47,531 bases of DNA, taken from positions 1 to 47,531 of the forward strand of contig WRIY01000017.1 in assembly GCA_009782515.1 (NCBI GenBank). Direction: 5' to 3'. Within the stretch, counting starts at the first letter, position 1. Each line of letters starts with the position of its first letter. Below the pieces are notes generated by a model, which worked only from the letters and a program-made list of their open reading frames with translations, made no database searches and had not been told where the DNA came from. This stretch comes from Eubacteriaceae bacterium (lineage in GTDB: Bacteria; Bacillota; Clostridia; Eubacteriales; Anaerofustaceae). Made by a program: the position numbers and the translations under genes. Shown piece by piece: positions 17,675-28,069 of the stretch.

Positions 17675-17977
17675 CTACTCTATTGGAGCTTCTTCGGCTT
17701 CAGCTTCATCAGCTTCAGTCATAAGGCTAGCCTTCATGTCATTGATCTGCTCTTTGGCCATCTCAATATAATCAGAGGCTTTCTTGGAAACTTCCTCTTT
17801 TGCATTTTGGACGCGATCTGAAGCATATTCGACAAAATCATTTATGTCTTCTTTGGCTTCTTTGGCTTTGTCAGTAATAACAACATATACTTCTTTTCTA
17901 TTGTCGTAAAGAATCTTTGCTGTTACGCCTGCTGCAATGCCAATTAGAAACCCATACGCAAATCTTCTTTGGTTCAT
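17675..17977 (-). CDS. YtxH-like small membrane protein
   Basis: A protein of about 100 residues with the YtxH arrangement: a short basic N-terminus, a membrane segment (FAYGFLIGIAAGVTAKIL), then a long charged helix (ITDKAKEAKEDINDF, VQNAKEEVSKKASDYI) and an acidic tail. Family members are general-stress envelope proteins. The start is ambiguous. The ATG at 17977 gives the typical family N-terminus but has no good ribosome-binding site. An in-frame ATG at 18046 has AAGG upstream and would add 23 residues, including three Cys, with no family resemblance. It is in one operon with DUF948. Confidence 0.75.
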   Translation of the reverse strand: MNQRRFAYGFLIGIAAGVTAKILYDNRKEVYVVITDKAKEAKEDINDFVEYASDRVQNAKEEVSKKASDYIEMAKEQINDMKASLMTEADEAEAEEAPIE

Positions 17978-18172
17978 TTTTTGCTGCTGCCAATGCAGTT
18001 CAAGCACGCTTTCGCATGCTGCTGAACAGACAGCTTCTCCTCTCATAATCTTGCCTTAATTCGGCATTTTTGTTAGTTTTTTATTTTGAAGCTTAAAACA
18101 CATACATCATATCATATAAATAACATAATTGCCATTTGATATGCGATTTAGGCTTTTTTTGAAAAAAACCTA

Positions 18173-20065
18173 TCATAGCCCTTCATTTCCAGCTGAATAG
18201 TCAAACTCGTAGGTCCCGTTTGCAATGGCTGCGAAATCCTTGCCGCTCAGGTACTCTTTGTCATACAAAACTTGCACAACCCTTATAAGTGTATCCTTAT
18301 TGGCTGATACTATTTCTTTTGCGCGTTCATAGCAGCTGTCAATTATAGCCTTTGTCTCCCTGTCTATGATTGAGGAAATTTCTTCGCTCACATCCTTTGA
18401 GCGCATTAAGTCCCTGCCGACAAAAACCTCAGTTGCCCCGCTGCCAAAAGCTACAGGGCCAATCTTGTCGCTCATGCCGTATTGGGTTATCATTCTGCGG
18501 GCTTCCTTGGTAGCTTCCTCGATGTCTGATATAGCCCCTGTGCATATGTCATCGAGCATTATTTCCTCAGCTGCCCTTCCGCCAAGAGTAGCTGTTATCG
18601 TCTCTAAAAGCTGTGTTTTTGATACATGGCTGTTGTCATTTTCAGATAGCGGTATTACATAGCCTGCTGCCGACCCGCGCGGGATAATCGAGATTTCATG
18701 CACGTCATCGCAATTAGGAAGCAGGTGGAACAGCAGGGCATGGCCTGCCTCATGGTATGCTGTGATGCGCTTGTCATGCTCTGTTACAAGGCGGCTTTTC
18801 TTTTCAGGCCCGGCTATCACCCGCTTTATAGCCTCCTGGATGTTGGGCTGCGTTATGAACTTTTGCTTGCCCCTTGCCGCGAGCAGAGAAGCTTCGTTCA
18901 TGACATTCTCAAGATCAGCCCCTGTAAAGCCGGCTGTTGACTTTGCTATCACCCTAAAGCTAATTTCAGGATCGCATGGCTTGCCCTGGGCATGAACCTT
19001 TAGTATCGACTCGCGGCCCCTTGCATCCGGCAGGCTGACTGTTATTTGGCGGTCAAAGCGCCCCGGCCTAAGCAAGGCAGGATCCAGGATGTCTGCCCGA
19101 TTTGTCGCGGCGATTATTATTATGCCCTGATGGTTCGAAAAACCATCCATTTCCACGAGCAGCTGGTTGAGCGTTTGCTCACGCTCGTCATTGCCTCCGC
19201 CGAGGCCCGCTCCGCGATGGCGGCCAACAGCATCTATTTCATCGATGAATAGAATGCATGGAGCATTCTTTTTGGCTGTTTCAAAAAGGTCTCTGACGCG
19301 CGAAGCGCCCACTCCAACAAACATCTCCACAAATTCAGATCCGCTTATCGTAAAAAAAGGCACTCCAGCCTCTCCGGCTGTTGCCCTCGCCAAAAGCGTT
19401 TTTCCGGTGCCGGGAGGGCCAACCAAAAGCACCCCTTTTGGTATTCTCGCGCCAAGGCGGTTGTATTTTTCAGGATGCTTTAAGAAGTCAACTACTTCCT
19501 TTAGCTCTTCCTTTTCTTCGTCTGCGCCGGCAACCTGATCGAAATTTACGTCTTTGTCAGATCTCATATACATCCTGGCTTTGCTTTTGCCAAAATTAAT
19601 AACCCTGCCGCTGCCGCCTCCCTGCTGGCTTAGCAGGAAGAATAAAAGCACGCCTATCATGACAAGGGTTGACACAACAAGCAGAATGTTAAAAAAGCTG
19701 TCTTCGTTAAGCGGCGAGTACTTTGCAGGCACTTTCTCCCCGCCTGAGTTTTCGTATGCAGCCAGCGCGCCGGTGAAAGCGTCAGCAGGAGCGTAGCAAG
19801 TAAGTGCATCTGAGCCTACTTCAGCGGCAAAGCTTGGCTTAACCTTGCCAAGCACCGAAGCTATTCCATTCTTGCCCATTTTAACTTCAAAAGACTCAAA
19901 CTTGCCGTCGTTGAGGTAGTCAATTAGCGTTGTGTAATTAACTTCCTTTGTTGCCATCTTCCCGAACAGCTTGCCTGTTGAAGCATTGTTCCATATCAGA
20001 TAGAGCACAGTGAATATGGCGCCATAGGTAAAAATAATTCTTAGCAGGCTATTACTTTTTTTCAA
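18173..20065 (-). CDS. ftsH: FtsH, membrane-anchored ATP-dependent zinc metalloprotease
   Basis: FtsH degrades misassembled membrane proteins and regulatory proteins. The 630-residue protein has two membrane helices (about 8-25 and 124-146) enclosing a small external domain, an AAA+ domain with Walker A GPPGTGKT at 216-223, Walker [12 protein letters not shown], an SRH with [19 protein letters not shown], and the zinc-protease motif HEAGH near residue 430 with the later Asp ligand region. The start is TTG at 20065, set by AGGAGATGAACG just before it; no in-frame ATG is nearby. It is last in the conserved tilS-hpt-ftsH order. Confidence 0.97.
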   Translation of the reverse strand: MKKSNSLLRIIFTYGAIFTVLYLIWNNASTGKLFGKMATKEVNYTTLIDYLNDGKFESFEVKMGKNGIASVLGKVKPSFAAEVGSDALTCYAPADAFTGALAAYENSGGEKVPAKYSPLNEDSFFNILLVVSTLVMIGVLLFFLLSQQGGGSGRVINFGKSKARMYMRSDKDVNFDQVAGADEEKEELKEVVDFLKHPEKYNRLGARIPKGVLLVGPPGTGKTLLARATAGEAGVPFFTISGSEFVEMFVGVGASRVRDLFETAKKNAPCILFIDEIDAVGRHRGAGLGGGNDEREQTLNQLLVEMDGFSNHQGIIIIAATNRADILDPALLRPGRFDRQITVSLPDARGRESILKVHAQGKPCDPEISFRVIAKSTAGFTGADLENVMNEASLLAARGKQKFITQPNIQEAIKRVIAGPEKKSRLVTEHDKRITAYHEAGHALLFHLLPNCDDVHEISIIPRGSAAGYVIPLSENDNSHVSKTQLLETITATLGGRAAEEIMLDDICTGAISDIEEATKEARRMITQYGMSDKIGPVAFGSGATEVFVGRDLMRSKDVSEEISSIIDRETKAIIDSCYERAKEIVSANKDTLIRVVQVLYDKEYLSGKDFAAIANGTYEFDYSAGNEGL

Positions 20066-20104
20066 CGTTCATCTCCTATACAATCAGGCTGTTTATGACA
20101 AGCG

Positions 20105-20653
20105 CTACTCATTGCTGTACGCCTTTTCGTCCAAAATGCCAATGAATGGCAGGTTTCGGTAAAAGCCGGCATAGTCAAGGCCGTAGCCTATCACAAACTC
20201 GTTCTCAATGGCAAAGCCAAGATATGATATATCTATCGGAAGCTGCTCATCAGCGCTTCTCATTTTATAAAGCAAAGAGCAGATTTTGATGGATTTTGGC
20301 TGCCTTTCGCCCAGCACCCTTGTTAAGTACCCAAGCGTCAGCCCGGAGTCCAGGATATCCTCGATGATTAGGACATCCCTGCCTGTAATGGGGCTGTCAA
20401 GGTCCTTAAGGATTCTGACAACGCCGCTTGACGAAGTGTCATTGCCATAGCTGGAAACTGACATAAAGTCTATCTCAATTGGTATGTCGATCTTTCGTAT
20501 AAGATCAGCCATAAAAACAACAGAGCCTTTCAAAATCCCAATGAGCAGCGGTTTGCGCCCTTTATAGTCGCGCGCAATTTCTGTTGCCAACTCGTCTATC
20601 CTGCTGCGAATGGCCTCTTCGCTTATGAGCATGCGCTTAATATTGCAGTCCAT
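20105..20653 (-). CDS. hpt: Hypoxanthine phosphoribosyltransferase
   Basis: A purine-salvage enzyme that joins hypoxanthine (and usually guanine) to PRPP, giving IMP or GMP. The 182 residues include the PRPP-binding motif VLIIEDILDSGLT at 94-106, the LLIGILKGSVVFMADL segment and the base-contacting C-terminal FVIGYGLDYAGFYRNLP. The start lies inside the end of tilS (17-base overlap) after GGAAAAAGG. The tilS-hpt-ftsH gene order is widely kept in Firmicutes, where TilS and Hpt also influence ftsH expression in Bacillus; whether that holds here is unknown. Confidence 0.96.
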   Translation of the reverse strand: MDCNIKRMLISEEAIRSRIDELATEIARDYKGRKPLLIGILKGSVVFMADLIRKIDIPIEIDFMSVSSYGNDTSSSGVVRILKDLDSPITGRDVLIIEDILDSGLTLGYLTRVLGERQPKSIKICSLLYKMRSADEQLPIDISYLGFAIENEFVIGYGLDYAGFYRNLPFIGILDEKAYSNE

Positions 20654-22037
20654 TACCTTTTTCCAAATATTCTATTTGAATTGCCAAGACGTTTTTTGTG
20701 TCTGGCTGCACTTTAAACCGATCGTCTATGCGATAATTGCCAACAAGAGCTATTTCGCCGCCACATGTAAAAATAGGCACTCTGTCACGCAATTTTTCGG
20801 GGATTTTCTCATCAATGAAGAACTTTTTGAGAGTTTTCTTTCCTGGCATGCCAAGGGGCTGAAATACATCGCCTTGAATCCTTGATCGAAGCGCAAGATT
20901 TTTCCCATCCATTTTATCATAGTTAAGTAGCATTATTTTATTGTTATTCCAATTCTTTTTCGCTTTGCCAGCCACTTGCGAGCATACCATAACCCCGGAT
21001 GAGGCGAGCAGCTGCATGCTGCCAACAACAAGGGGGATATTAAATGAAACCGGCTTTTGGGCTAAGGTTAGAAAGCCATCCCTGCTGGCTGACACTATAT
21101 CGCCGCTGCATTCAAAGACAGCGCCCGGAGCGCTGTAAGCCCAGCTGGAGGCGCCTTGGCGTATAAGGGCGCATACATGCAGCACAACTGCAGCGGACAA
21201 GTCCCGCGCCCCGTTTATGTGGCTTGCCATCTGCCATACCACAGACTCGAGGACAGCGCCGGAAAGGCAGCGCAGCTTTTCCCTGCTGGCCAGCGCGCAG
21301 CCTTGCGCGTAAGATATGCCGGCCATGCCGGCTGAGGCTGAAATGTAATCCTCATATGAAGCGGCAGAGGCTGAAAGCCTGTTAAGCGCGCTGACAGCTT
21401 TTGGGTTTTCCTGCTTAATAAGCGGCAGCAGCGTATTGCGAATGCGGTTTCTCAAATAGGCGCTGTCAAAGTTTGACTCATCCTGCCTATAGCTTATCCC
21501 GCTCGCCTCAAGGCAGCTGAGGATCTCCTCTTTGGTAAATGCCAGCATCGGCCTTATAATATTGCCGTTCCTGCTTTTAATGCCAACAAGGCCCCTTACC
21601 CCTGTGCCCCTTATTATCCTCATGAGCACAGTCTCGGCGTTGTCGTCTGCATGGTGCGCTGTGGCTATCAGATTGGCCCCAAGCTTTTCGGCAGCTTGCC
21701 TGAGCAGCCTGTAGCGCTCCTCCCTGCCGGCCTCTTCAATAGAGAGCTTTTTGCGCTCTGCTAGCAGCCTGATATCAGATTTTTGCGTTATAAGGCTTAC
21801 GCCCAGGCTTTCGCATGCATTTATAACAAAAAGCTCATCGCCCTGCGCCTCCGGCCGGAGCATATGGTTAAGGTGAAATGCGCTTATCGCAATATCAGCC
21901 TTTTGTGACGCCGCTTTGAGCATGTGCAATAAAAACATTGAGTCGCTGCCGCCAGAAAGCGCAATAAGAATATGATCGCCGGCTTTAGCAAGCGAGCGGC
22001 CAAAGAGCTCTTCAGAGAATTTTCTTTCGCAGTCCAT
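20637..22037 (-). CDS. tilS: tRNA(Ile)-lysidine synthase
   Basis: TilS uses ATP and lysine to convert C34 of the CAU-anticodon tRNA-Ile to lysidine, so that it reads AUA codons. The 466-residue protein has the N-type ATP-pyrophosphatase loop ALSGGSDS (Ser28-Ser33 core), the HHADDNAETVLMRIIRGTG motif, a central helical domain, and a C-terminal substrate-binding domain with QPLGMPGKKTLKKFFID. There is no obvious ribosome-binding site before the ATG at 22037. It is the first gene of the operon with hpt and ftsH. Confidence 0.96.
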   Translation of the reverse strand: MDCERKFSEELFGRSLAKAGDHILIALSGGSDSMFLLHMLKAASQKADIAISAFHLNHMLRPEAQGDELFVINACESLGVSLITQKSDIRLLAERKKLSIEEAGREERYRLLRQAAEKLGANLIATAHHADDNAETVLMRIIRGTGVRGLVGIKSRNGNIIRPMLAFTKEEILSCLEASGISYRQDESNFDSAYLRNRIRNTLLPLIKQENPKAVSALNRLSASAASYEDYISASAGMAGISYAQGCALASREKLRCLSGAVLESVVWQMASHINGARDLSAAVVLHVCALIRQGASSWAYSAPGAVFECSGDIVSASRDGFLTLAQKPVSFNIPLVVGSMQLLASSGVMVCSQVAGKAKKNWNNNKIMLLNYDKMDGKNLALRSRIQGDVFQPLGMPGKKTLKKFFIDEKIPEKLRDRVPIFTCGGEIALVGNYRIDDRFKVQPDTKNVLAIQIEYLEKGNGLQY

Positions 22038-22370
22038 GGCACTAAAGATACCATTTTACAGCCTTAAAATGAATAGCTTTTAGGGAAGTTGCCGCAACTA
22101 AGCAAGTTAGGCTTGCATTTTGGCTAAAGGCATTGGCCAGGCTTAAGCCGTTAAGCGCGCATTCTTTTAGCACATTCTGCCTAAAAGCATAAAATATGCA
22201 AAGCTAGCACAATTTAGCAGCTTCTTTCAATAATATGCAAGCTCCCGAATGCTTTTTGGCTGCATTCCCTATATTTCCAATGGCTATTATGATCGCAGCG
22301 TTCATAATGGTGCAGCTAAACTGCAAATGGGGGTTGAGCATCCTGCATGCTTGCCATTTTCGCCTCAGGC
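22038..22370. other. Divergent intergenic region between tilS and secA
   Basis: The gap of about 375 bases separates oppositely transcribed genes and must hold promoters for both. A secA promoter is visible at its right end. No coding frame and no strong hairpin were seen in the rest. Confidence 0.5.
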
Positions 22371-22376
22371 TGTGTG

Positions 22377-22385
22377 TGGTATAAT
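22377..22385 (+). promoter_or_regulatory. Extended -10 promoter for secA-prfB
   Basis: TG at 22377-22378, one base, then a perfect TATAAT (22380-22385), 28 bases before the secA ATG. No good -35 box is present, consistent with an extended -10 promoter. Confidence 0.6.
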
Positions 22386-22413
22386 AGCTGCGATAAACAG
22401 CAGGTGAATAAAT

Positions 22414-24909
22414 ATGGGATTATTATCAAAGATTTCAAATAGAATTGACGCCAGGGAGCTTAAGCAGTACACAAAGCTTTCTGAGAGGGTTATTGAGCTT
22501 GACAGTTCTTACCAGCAATTGTCTGAGCGCCAGCTGCAAGGCAAAACTGCGGAATTCAGAAACCGCATTGACAATGGCGAAAGCCTTGATTCGCTGTTGC
22601 CTGAAGCATTTGCTGCTGTTAGGGAAGCTTCGCAGCGCGTTTTGGGAATGAAGCATTTCCCTGTGCAGATTATCGGAGGGGCAATACTCCATTCCGGCAA
22701 TATCGCCGAGATGAAGACTGGCGAGGGCAAAACGCTTGTTGCTACGCTGCCTTCATACCTGAATGCCCTAAGCGGCCAGGGAGTGCATATAGTCACAGTG
22801 AATGACTACCTGGCAACGCGCGACGCAGACTGGATGGGCAAGATACATAAGTTCCTGGGCCTATCCGTTGGCCTTATTGTTCACGGCGAAGACAGCCAGA
22901 ACAAGCGAAAAGCATACAATTCAGACATAACATACGGAACCAACAATGAATACGGATTTGACTATTTGCGCGACAACATGGTTGTGTCGCTGGAAAACAT
23001 GGTGCAGCGCAAGCTTAACTATGCAATCGTTGATGAAGTTGACTCTATACTGGTGGATGAAGCCAGAACGCCGCTAATCATCTCGGGAAGCGGCCAGGAA
23101 AGCACCCAGATGTACAAAAGGGCAAACAGCTTCGCCCTTTCGCTCAGGGAGGGCGAGTTCACTGTAGATGAAAAGCAGAATGCAGCAACCCTGACTGATG
23201 AGGGGGTTTCAAAGGCAGAGCGCTACTTTGGCATCGCCAACCTGGCTGAATTCGACAACATTGAAATGCAGCACTATATCAACCAAGCGCTAAAAGCGCA
23301 ATTCTTAATGAAGCTGGATGTTGATTATGTGAGCATTGACGGAGAGATCATCATCGTAGACGAATTCACAGGCCGCCTGATGCCTGGCAGGCGCTACAAC
23401 GAAGGGCTTCACCAGGCAATAGAGGCAAAGGAAGGCCTAAAGGTTGCCAGAGAGTCTGTAACGCTTGCAACAATAACGTTCCAGAACTACTTTCGGCTTT
23501 ATAACAAGCTTGCCGGCATGACCGGCACGGCAAAGACAGAAGAGGAAGAGTTTAAATCCATTTACGGCATGCAGGTAGTCAGCGTGCCTACAAACATGCC
23601 AATGATCAGATCTGACCTCAATGACCTGATATACAAAAGCGAAGAGGGCAAGTTTAAGGCAGTGCTAAGCGAGATAGAAGAAAGGCACAAAACAGGCCAG
23701 CCTATCCTTGTCGGCACCATATCCATTGAAAAGAGCGAAAAGCTCAGCAAGATGCTCACGCAGAAGAGAATTCCGCATGAGGTGCTAAACGCCAAGCACC
23801 ACGAGAAAGAGGCTGAGATAATAGCCAAAGCCGGCCAGGCAGGCAATGTAACAATATCAACAAACATGGCAGGCCGCGGCACTGACATTATCCTGGGCGA
23901 AGGCGTTACCGGCATTGGCGGGCTGCATGTAATAGGCACTGAAAGGCATGAGGCCAGGCGAATAGACAACCAGCTAAGAGGCCGCTCGGGCAGGCAGGGA
24001 GATCCTGGCTCTTCCCAGTTCTTTTTGTCGCTGGAAGACGATCTTTTCAGGCTTTTTGGCCAGGACCGCATGTTTGCTGTTATGGACAAGATCGGAATGG
24101 ACGAGGATGAAGCCATCGAAGCAAAAATTCTGACCCGAACTATAGAGTCTGCGCAAAAGTCGGTAGAAGGGCGCAATTTCGGCATACGCAAAAATGTCCT
24201 TAAGTACGATGACGTTATGAACAAGCAGCGCGAAGTTATATACAGCCAGCGAAGGGAAGTTATCGAAGGCATTGATGTGTATGAAAAGGTAATGGCCTAT
24301 ATTGAAGAGATTGTAAGCGAATCTGTAGGCGAATACTTTGCTTCCAGGCAGGAAAGCGACAGCGGCAGCCTTGCCAGCCTCGAAAATGAGCTCAACGATA
24401 TTTTTGGCACAAGCATAAGCTTTGAGGGCGTTTCTGGCGCTGAGGGCTTTAAAGCTGCTGCGCTCGGGAAGGCGCTGGAAAAGTACAAACAGCGCGAAGA
24501 GCACTTTGGGCCTGAAAACATGCGCCACTTTGAGAAGCTGATTCTTCTTAGAATCGTTGATAACCAGTGGATGGATCATATAGACAACATGGACCAGCTC
24601 AGGCAAGGCATTAGCCTTCATGCATATGCCCAAAATGATCCTGTGCAAGTGTATACCAAAGAAAGCCTGGATATGTTCGATGCAATGGGCGAATCTATAA
24701 AAAGCGACACTGTCAGAACGCTCTACCACTTCGAAGTGAGAGAGCAGGAAAGCATGCCGGAGGAGCGCATGAAGCCGCCAGCAATGTCAACCAACAGCCC
24801 GCAGCCGCAGCAAAAAGTCCAGCGTGAAGGCCATGTAGCCAAAAATGCCCCATGCCCGTGCGGAAGCGGCAAAAAATATAAACGCTGCTGCGGAAAGGAC
24901 GCCGCCTAA
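22414..24909 (+). CDS. secA: SecA, preprotein translocase ATPase
   Basis: SecA drives export of signal-peptide-bearing proteins through SecYEG. The 831-residue protein has the nucleotide-binding motor with Walker A MKTGEGKT (about 100-107), the [12 protein letters not shown] segment, Walker B region [17 protein letters not shown], the second motor domain with [12 protein letters not shown] and [15 protein letters not shown], and the helical scaffold with [19 protein letters not shown]-terminal zinc motif [13 protein letters not shown], which binds SecB or lipids, is intact. AGGTGA precedes the ATG. It is followed after 10 bases by prfB, a common pairing in Firmicutes. Confidence 0.98.
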   Translation: MGLLSKISNRIDARELKQYTKLSERVIELDSSYQQLSERQLQGKTAEFRNRIDNGESLDSLLPEAFAAVREASQRVLGMKHFPVQIIGGAILHSGNIAEMKTGEGKTLVATLPSYLNALSGQGVHIVTVNDYLATRDADWMGKIHKFLGLSVGLIVHGEDSQNKRKAYNSDITYGTNNEYGFDYLRDNMVVSLENMVQRKLNYAIVDEVDSILVDEARTPLIISGSGQESTQMYKRANSFALSLREGEFTVDEKQNAATLTDEGVSKAERYFGIANLAEFDNIEMQHYINQALKAQFLMKLDVDYVSIDGEIIIVDEFTGRLMPGRRYNEGLHQAIEAKEGLKVARESVTLATITFQNYFRLYNKLAGMTGTAKTEEEEFKSIYGMQVVSVPTNMPMIRSDLNDLIYKSEEGKFKAVLSEIEERHKTGQPILVGTISIEKSEKLSKMLTQKRIPHEVLNAKHHEKEAEIIAKAGQAGNVTISTNMAGRGTDIILGEGVTGIGGLHVIGTERHEARRIDNQLRGRSGRQGDPGSSQFFLSLEDDLFRLFGQDRMFAVMDKIGMDEDEAIEAKILTRTIESAQKSVEGRNFGIRKNVLKYDDVMNKQREVIYSQRREVIEGIDVYEKVMAYIEEIVSESVGEYFASRQESDSGSLASLENELNDIFGTSISFEGVSGAEGFKAAALGKALEKYKQREEHFGPENMRHFEKLILLRIVDNQWMDHIDNMDQLRQGISLHAYAQNDPVQVYTKESLDMFDAMGESIKSDTVRTLYHFEVREQESMPEERMKPPAMSTNSPQPQQKVQREGHVAKNAPCPCGSGKKYKRCCGKDAA

Positions 24910-24919
24910 AGGAGGCAAT

Positions 24920-26024
24920 ATGCTATATTACGATTCTGTGCGAAGTGAGTACAACAGCACGCTAAAAGCGCTTGTGCAAATGCGAGACTCCCTTTGACAA
25001 GTCAGGGGTTGCAGATGAAATAGAAGCGCTTGAGTCCAAAGCAAACGATCAGGCTTTATGGTCTAATCCCCAGGAAGCTGAAAAGCTTCTCAAAGAGCTT
25101 AGCCTCAAAAAGCAAATGCCAAATGAGCTGGCCAGGCTTGAAAGCGCATGCGAAGATATAGGCGTCCTGCTTGAGATTGCCCAAGAAGAGGAAGACGAGA
25201 GCTCCCTCATTGAGGCTTCTGCAGGGCTTGCCGAATTGCAGGGCCTGGTGGCCGCTTTTGTCACAAAGTCCCTGCTTGGCGGAGAGTATGACGCCAACAA
25301 TGCTTTGCTCTCAATTCATCCCGGCGCCGGAGGGACTGAGTCGCAGGACTGGGCTGAAATGCTGCTGCGCCTATATACCCGCTATGCAGAGCGAAGCGGC
25401 TTTAAGGTAAAAACCCTGGATTTTCTTGAAGGCGACACTGCCGGAATAAAAAGTGTAACGCTCCTTATAGAGGGAGCGTATGCATATGGGCTGCTAAAAG
25501 CTGAGAAAGGCGTGCACAGGCTTGTGAGGATATCTCCGTTTGACTCGCAAAGCAGAAGGCACACCTCGTTTGCCTCTGTAGACATCATGCCGGAAATAGA
25601 CGAAACTATCGAGCTTGAAATAGATGCGCAAGATTTGCGAATCGACACATACAGATCATCAGGCGCCGGGGGCCAGCACGTTAACAAAACCGAGTCAGCG
25701 GTGCGCATCACGCACCTGCCCACCGGCATAGTGGCAGCATGCCAAAATGAGCGGAGCCAGTTTCAGAACAAGGATGTTGCAATGAAAATGCTTCGGGCAA
25801 AGCTCCTGGAGCTTATGATCGAAGAAAACAAAGAAAAGATTTCTGATCTAAAGGGGGACTATGGCCAGATAGCCTGGGGCAACCAAATAAGATCCTATGT
25901 ATTTCAGCCATATACAATGGTAAAGGACCACAGGACTTCAGAGGAAACGGCAAATGTCAGCGCTGTTATGGATGGGGACATCCAGGCCTTTATTGATTCC
26001 TACTTAAATTGGGCGAAGTCCTAG
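24920..26024 (+). CDS. prfB: Peptide chain release factor 2, expressed by programmed +1 frameshift
   Basis: RF2 ends translation at UGA and UAA. Translation starts at the ATG at 24920 behind AAAGGAGG. After 25 codons the frame meets CTT TGA C (24992-24998), the classical RF2 autoregulatory site. Skipping the T at 24995 joins the frame that runs from GAC at 24996 to the stop at 26022-26024, giving a protein of about 367 residues, the normal RF2 length. The stop-codon recognition tripeptide SPF (in RISPFDSQSRRH) and the catalytic GGQ (in SGAGGQHVNKTES) are both present. Low RF2 lets ribosomes pause at TGA and shift; high RF2 terminates early. It is cotranscribed with secA. Confidence 0.97.
24992..24998 (+). 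promoter_or_regulatory. Programmed +1 frameshift site of prfB
   Basis: CTT TGA C with the in-frame UGA at 24995-24997. This is the conserved slip heptamer of RF2 genes. The strong Shine-Dalgarno-like AGGGGG that stimulates the shift in Escherichia coli is not present upstream; only a weak GCGAGA is seen at 24982-24987. Confidence 0.93.
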
Positions 26025-26092
26025 CCTTTATTGCCTTCTAAGCTTCTAAAGCGCAAACAAATCACATAAATATAGCCAGTGGAGGTTATTGT

Positions 26093-26380
26093 ATGATTGA
26101 TTTGTTGCGCGAAAGAGTCATTTCGGAAGCTTTATATATTGCAGAAACAAACCAAACGGTTCGTGAAACAGCAAAAAAACTGGGCGTGTCAAAATCAACC
26201 GTCCACAAAGACATGACGGAACGGTTATCAGAGATCGATCACGGCTTATATTTGCGCGTGAGAGCCTGCCTGGACAAAAATAAAGCGGAGAGGCACATTC
26301 GCGGCGGTATGGCAACAAGAATGAAGTATCTGCAAAGCAAAGAAGAAAAAGACAAGAGGAATGAGCAGATCTCCTACTAG
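26093..26380 (+). CDS. spoIIID: SpoIIID, mother-cell sporulation transcription factor
   Basis: SpoIIID is a small DNA-binding protein that switches mother-cell genes on or off after SigE becomes active. The 95 residues carry the helix-turn-helix (TVRETAKKLGVSKSTVHKDM at about 22-41), the family hallmark DMTERLSEIDHGLYLRVRA, and the basic C-terminal HIRGGMATRMKYL. A strong GTGGAGG site precedes the ATG. It follows prfB by 68 bases and is closed by a terminator, so it may also have its own sporulation promoter. It shows that the organism makes endospores or descends from one that did. Confidence 0.95.
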   Translation: MIDLLRERVISEALYIAETNQTVRETAKKLGVSKSTVHKDMTERLSEIDHGLYLRVRACLDKNKAERHIRGGMATRMKYLQSKEEKDKRNEQISY

Positions 26381-26420
26381 GGCTGCCAGGCGCTTAAGCT
26401 TTACATACATAGCAAAAAAC

Positions 26421-26460
26421 AGCTTCAAATTGCATGCATTATGCTCTTGGAGCTTTTTTT
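26421..26460 (+). terminator. Terminator after spoIIID
   Basis: AGCTTCAA (26421-26428) pairs with TTGGAGCT (26447-26454) with one G-U pair, followed by six T. The loop contains the palindrome GCATGC. It lies about 40 bases beyond the stop. Confidence 0.7.
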
Positions 26461-26515
26461 GATTTGCCAATGCCAATTTTCAGCCTGCCGGCAAGGCTAA
26501 AATCAGCCTTGATAG

Positions 26516-26524
26516 TGTTATAAT
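26516..26524 (+). promoter_or_regulatory. Extended -10 promoter for asnS
   Basis: TG at 26516-26517, one base, then TATAAT at 26519-26524, about 100 bases before the asnS start. No clear -35 box. The leader is too short for a T-box riboswitch and shows none of its conserved sequence. Confidence 0.5.
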
Positions 26525-26621
26525 GCAGTTATGTGCATGTTTTCAAAAAAAACAGCGCAAAGGCCACTGCAACTGCAGTGCGATACAATTGCCCGCGAGG
26601 CAATAAAACATGGTAGGTGCA

Positions 26622-27989
26622 ATGATGTATACAGTTAAAGAGCTTTATGAGAACCCTGGCAGCATAAAAAGCGATCAGAAAGTTACACTCGTTGGCTGGA
26701 TAAAGGGATCCCGCTCTTCCACAAACTATGGATTTATTGAGCTAAACGACGGCAGCTGCCTCAAAAATGCTCAGCTGGTGCTAGACAATAGCGCGCTAAG
26801 CAATTATGCCGAGGCTTCCAAATACCCGTTGTATACTGCAGTAAAAGCCAGCGGGGTTTTCGTGCCGACTCCGCAGGCGAAGCAGCCGTTTGAGATTATG
26901 GTCAGCGAAATTGAGGTTGAGGCGGAAAGCGATCTGTCCTACCCTTTGCAGAATAAGCGCCATACGCTTGAGTATTTAAGGGAAATAGCCCACCTAAGGC
27001 CGAGATCAAATACTTTTTCTGCTGTCTTTAGGCTTCGTTCACTCCTAAGCTTTGCAGTGCACAGCTTTTTTCAGCAAAGAGGGTTTGTGCATGTGCACAC
27101 GCCGATAATTACATCAGCTGACGCTGAAGGCGCCGGAGAAATGTTTAAGGTTGAAACAACAGGCAAAGAGAGCGCAGCAGGCGAAAGCTTTTTTGGAAAA
27201 GATGCGTATCTCACTGTAAGCGGGCAGCTCCAAGGCGAAGCTTTTGCGCTTGCATTCAATAAAATCTACACTTTCGGGCCTACGTTTCGCGCTGAAAACT
27301 CAAACACGCCCAGGCATGCAGCTGAGTTCTGGATGATAGAGCCTGAAATTGCCTTTGCAGACATCAATGACGATATGCTGCTTGCTGAGGACATGCTTAA
27401 GTATCTCATTTCATATGCTCTCGAGCATGCGCCGGATGAAATGGAGTTTTTTAACGAGTTCATCGACAAGGGGCTTATAAAGCGCCTCGAAGGTGTATTG
27501 TTTTCTGATTTTGAGAAAATGAGCTATACTGAAGCAGTTTCAGCCCTCGAAAAGTCAAACGAGGCTTTTGAATACACTCCAAGCTGGGGCATTGACCTGC
27601 AAACAGAGCACGAGCGGTACTTGACTGAGCGCTACTGCAAAAAGCCTGTTTTCGTTGTAGACTACCCAAAAGACATCAAGGCTTTTTATATGAGGCTAAA
27701 TGATGACGCCAAGACGGTTGCAGCTGTAGACTGCCTTGTTCCCGCTATTGGCGAAATTCTTGGGGGAAGCCAAAGAGAGGAAAGGCTCGATGTGCTCGAG
27801 GCGAGAATGAATGAGCTGGGCATAAGCCAAGAGCCTCTGGATTGGTATTTGGGCCTCAGAAAATACGGTGGATGCAAGCACGCCGGCTTCGGGCTTGGCT
27901 TTGAGCGGGCGATTATGTATATCTCAGGAATGAAAAATATCAGGGATGTGCTCCCCTTCCCCAGAACCGTTAACAACTGCAAGTATTAA
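26622..27989 (+). CDS. asnS: Asparaginyl-tRNA synthetase
   Basis: A class IIb aminoacyl-tRNA synthetase that charges tRNA-Asn with asparagine. An N-terminal OB-fold anticodon-binding domain ([21 protein letters not shown]) is followed by the catalytic core with motif 2 [19 protein letters not shown] and motif 3 [15 protein letters not shown]. The start is placed at 26622 (two consecutive ATGs behind AGGTG); an in-frame ATG at 26610 would add four residues. The length of about 455 is normal. Presence of AsnRS means asparaginyl-tRNA need not be made by the GatCAB route, though that can coexist. Confidence 0.96.
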   Translation: MMYTVKELYENPGSIKSDQKVTLVGWIKGSRSSTNYGFIELNDGSCLKNAQLVLDNSALSNYAEASKYPLYTAVKASGVFVPTPQAKQPFEIMVSEIEVEAESDLSYPLQNKRHTLEYLREIAHLRPRSNTFSAVFRLRSLLSFAVHSFFQQRGFVHVHTPIITSADAEGAGEMFKVETTGKESAAGESFFGKDAYLTVSGQLQGEAFALAFNKIYTFGPTFRAENSNTPRHAAEFWMIEPEIAFADINDDMLLAEDMLKYLISYALEHAPDEMEFFNEFIDKGLIKRLEGVLFSDFEKMSYTEAVSALEKSNEAFEYTPSWGIDLQTEHERYLTERYCKKPVFVVDYPKDIKAFYMRLNDDAKTVAAVDCLVPAIGEILGGSQREERLDVLEARMNELGISQEPLDWYLGLRKYGGCKHAGFGLGFERAIMYISGMKNIRDVLPFPRTVNNCKY

Positions 27990-28030
27990 TTAAATTTTAT
28001 TATTGATCACAGTTATTTTAAAGAAACGAG

Positions 28031-28069
28031 AGGAGGAAGCGCATCTAGCTCCCTTTGCGCTTGTTTATG
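28031..28069 (+). promoter_or_regulatory. Ribosome-binding site with hairpin between SD and start
   Basis: A strong AGGAGG (28031-28036) is 30 bases from the ATG at 28067, too far for direct use. Between them AAGCGC (28037-28042) is perfectly complementary to GCGCTT (28057-28062). Folding this stem leaves only GTTT between the stem and the ATG, restoring normal effective spacing. Confidence 0.6.

Noticed and set aside
24972-26024. prfB starting at the first in-frame ATG (24972) as a single reading frame
   Set aside because: That ATG lacks a ribosome-binding site, and the true RF2 N-terminus with a strong GGAGG lies in another frame, joined by the CTT TGA C frameshift site.
26525-26621. T-box riboswitch before asnS
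   Set aside because: The leader is only about 100 bases long and lacks the conserved T-box sequence.
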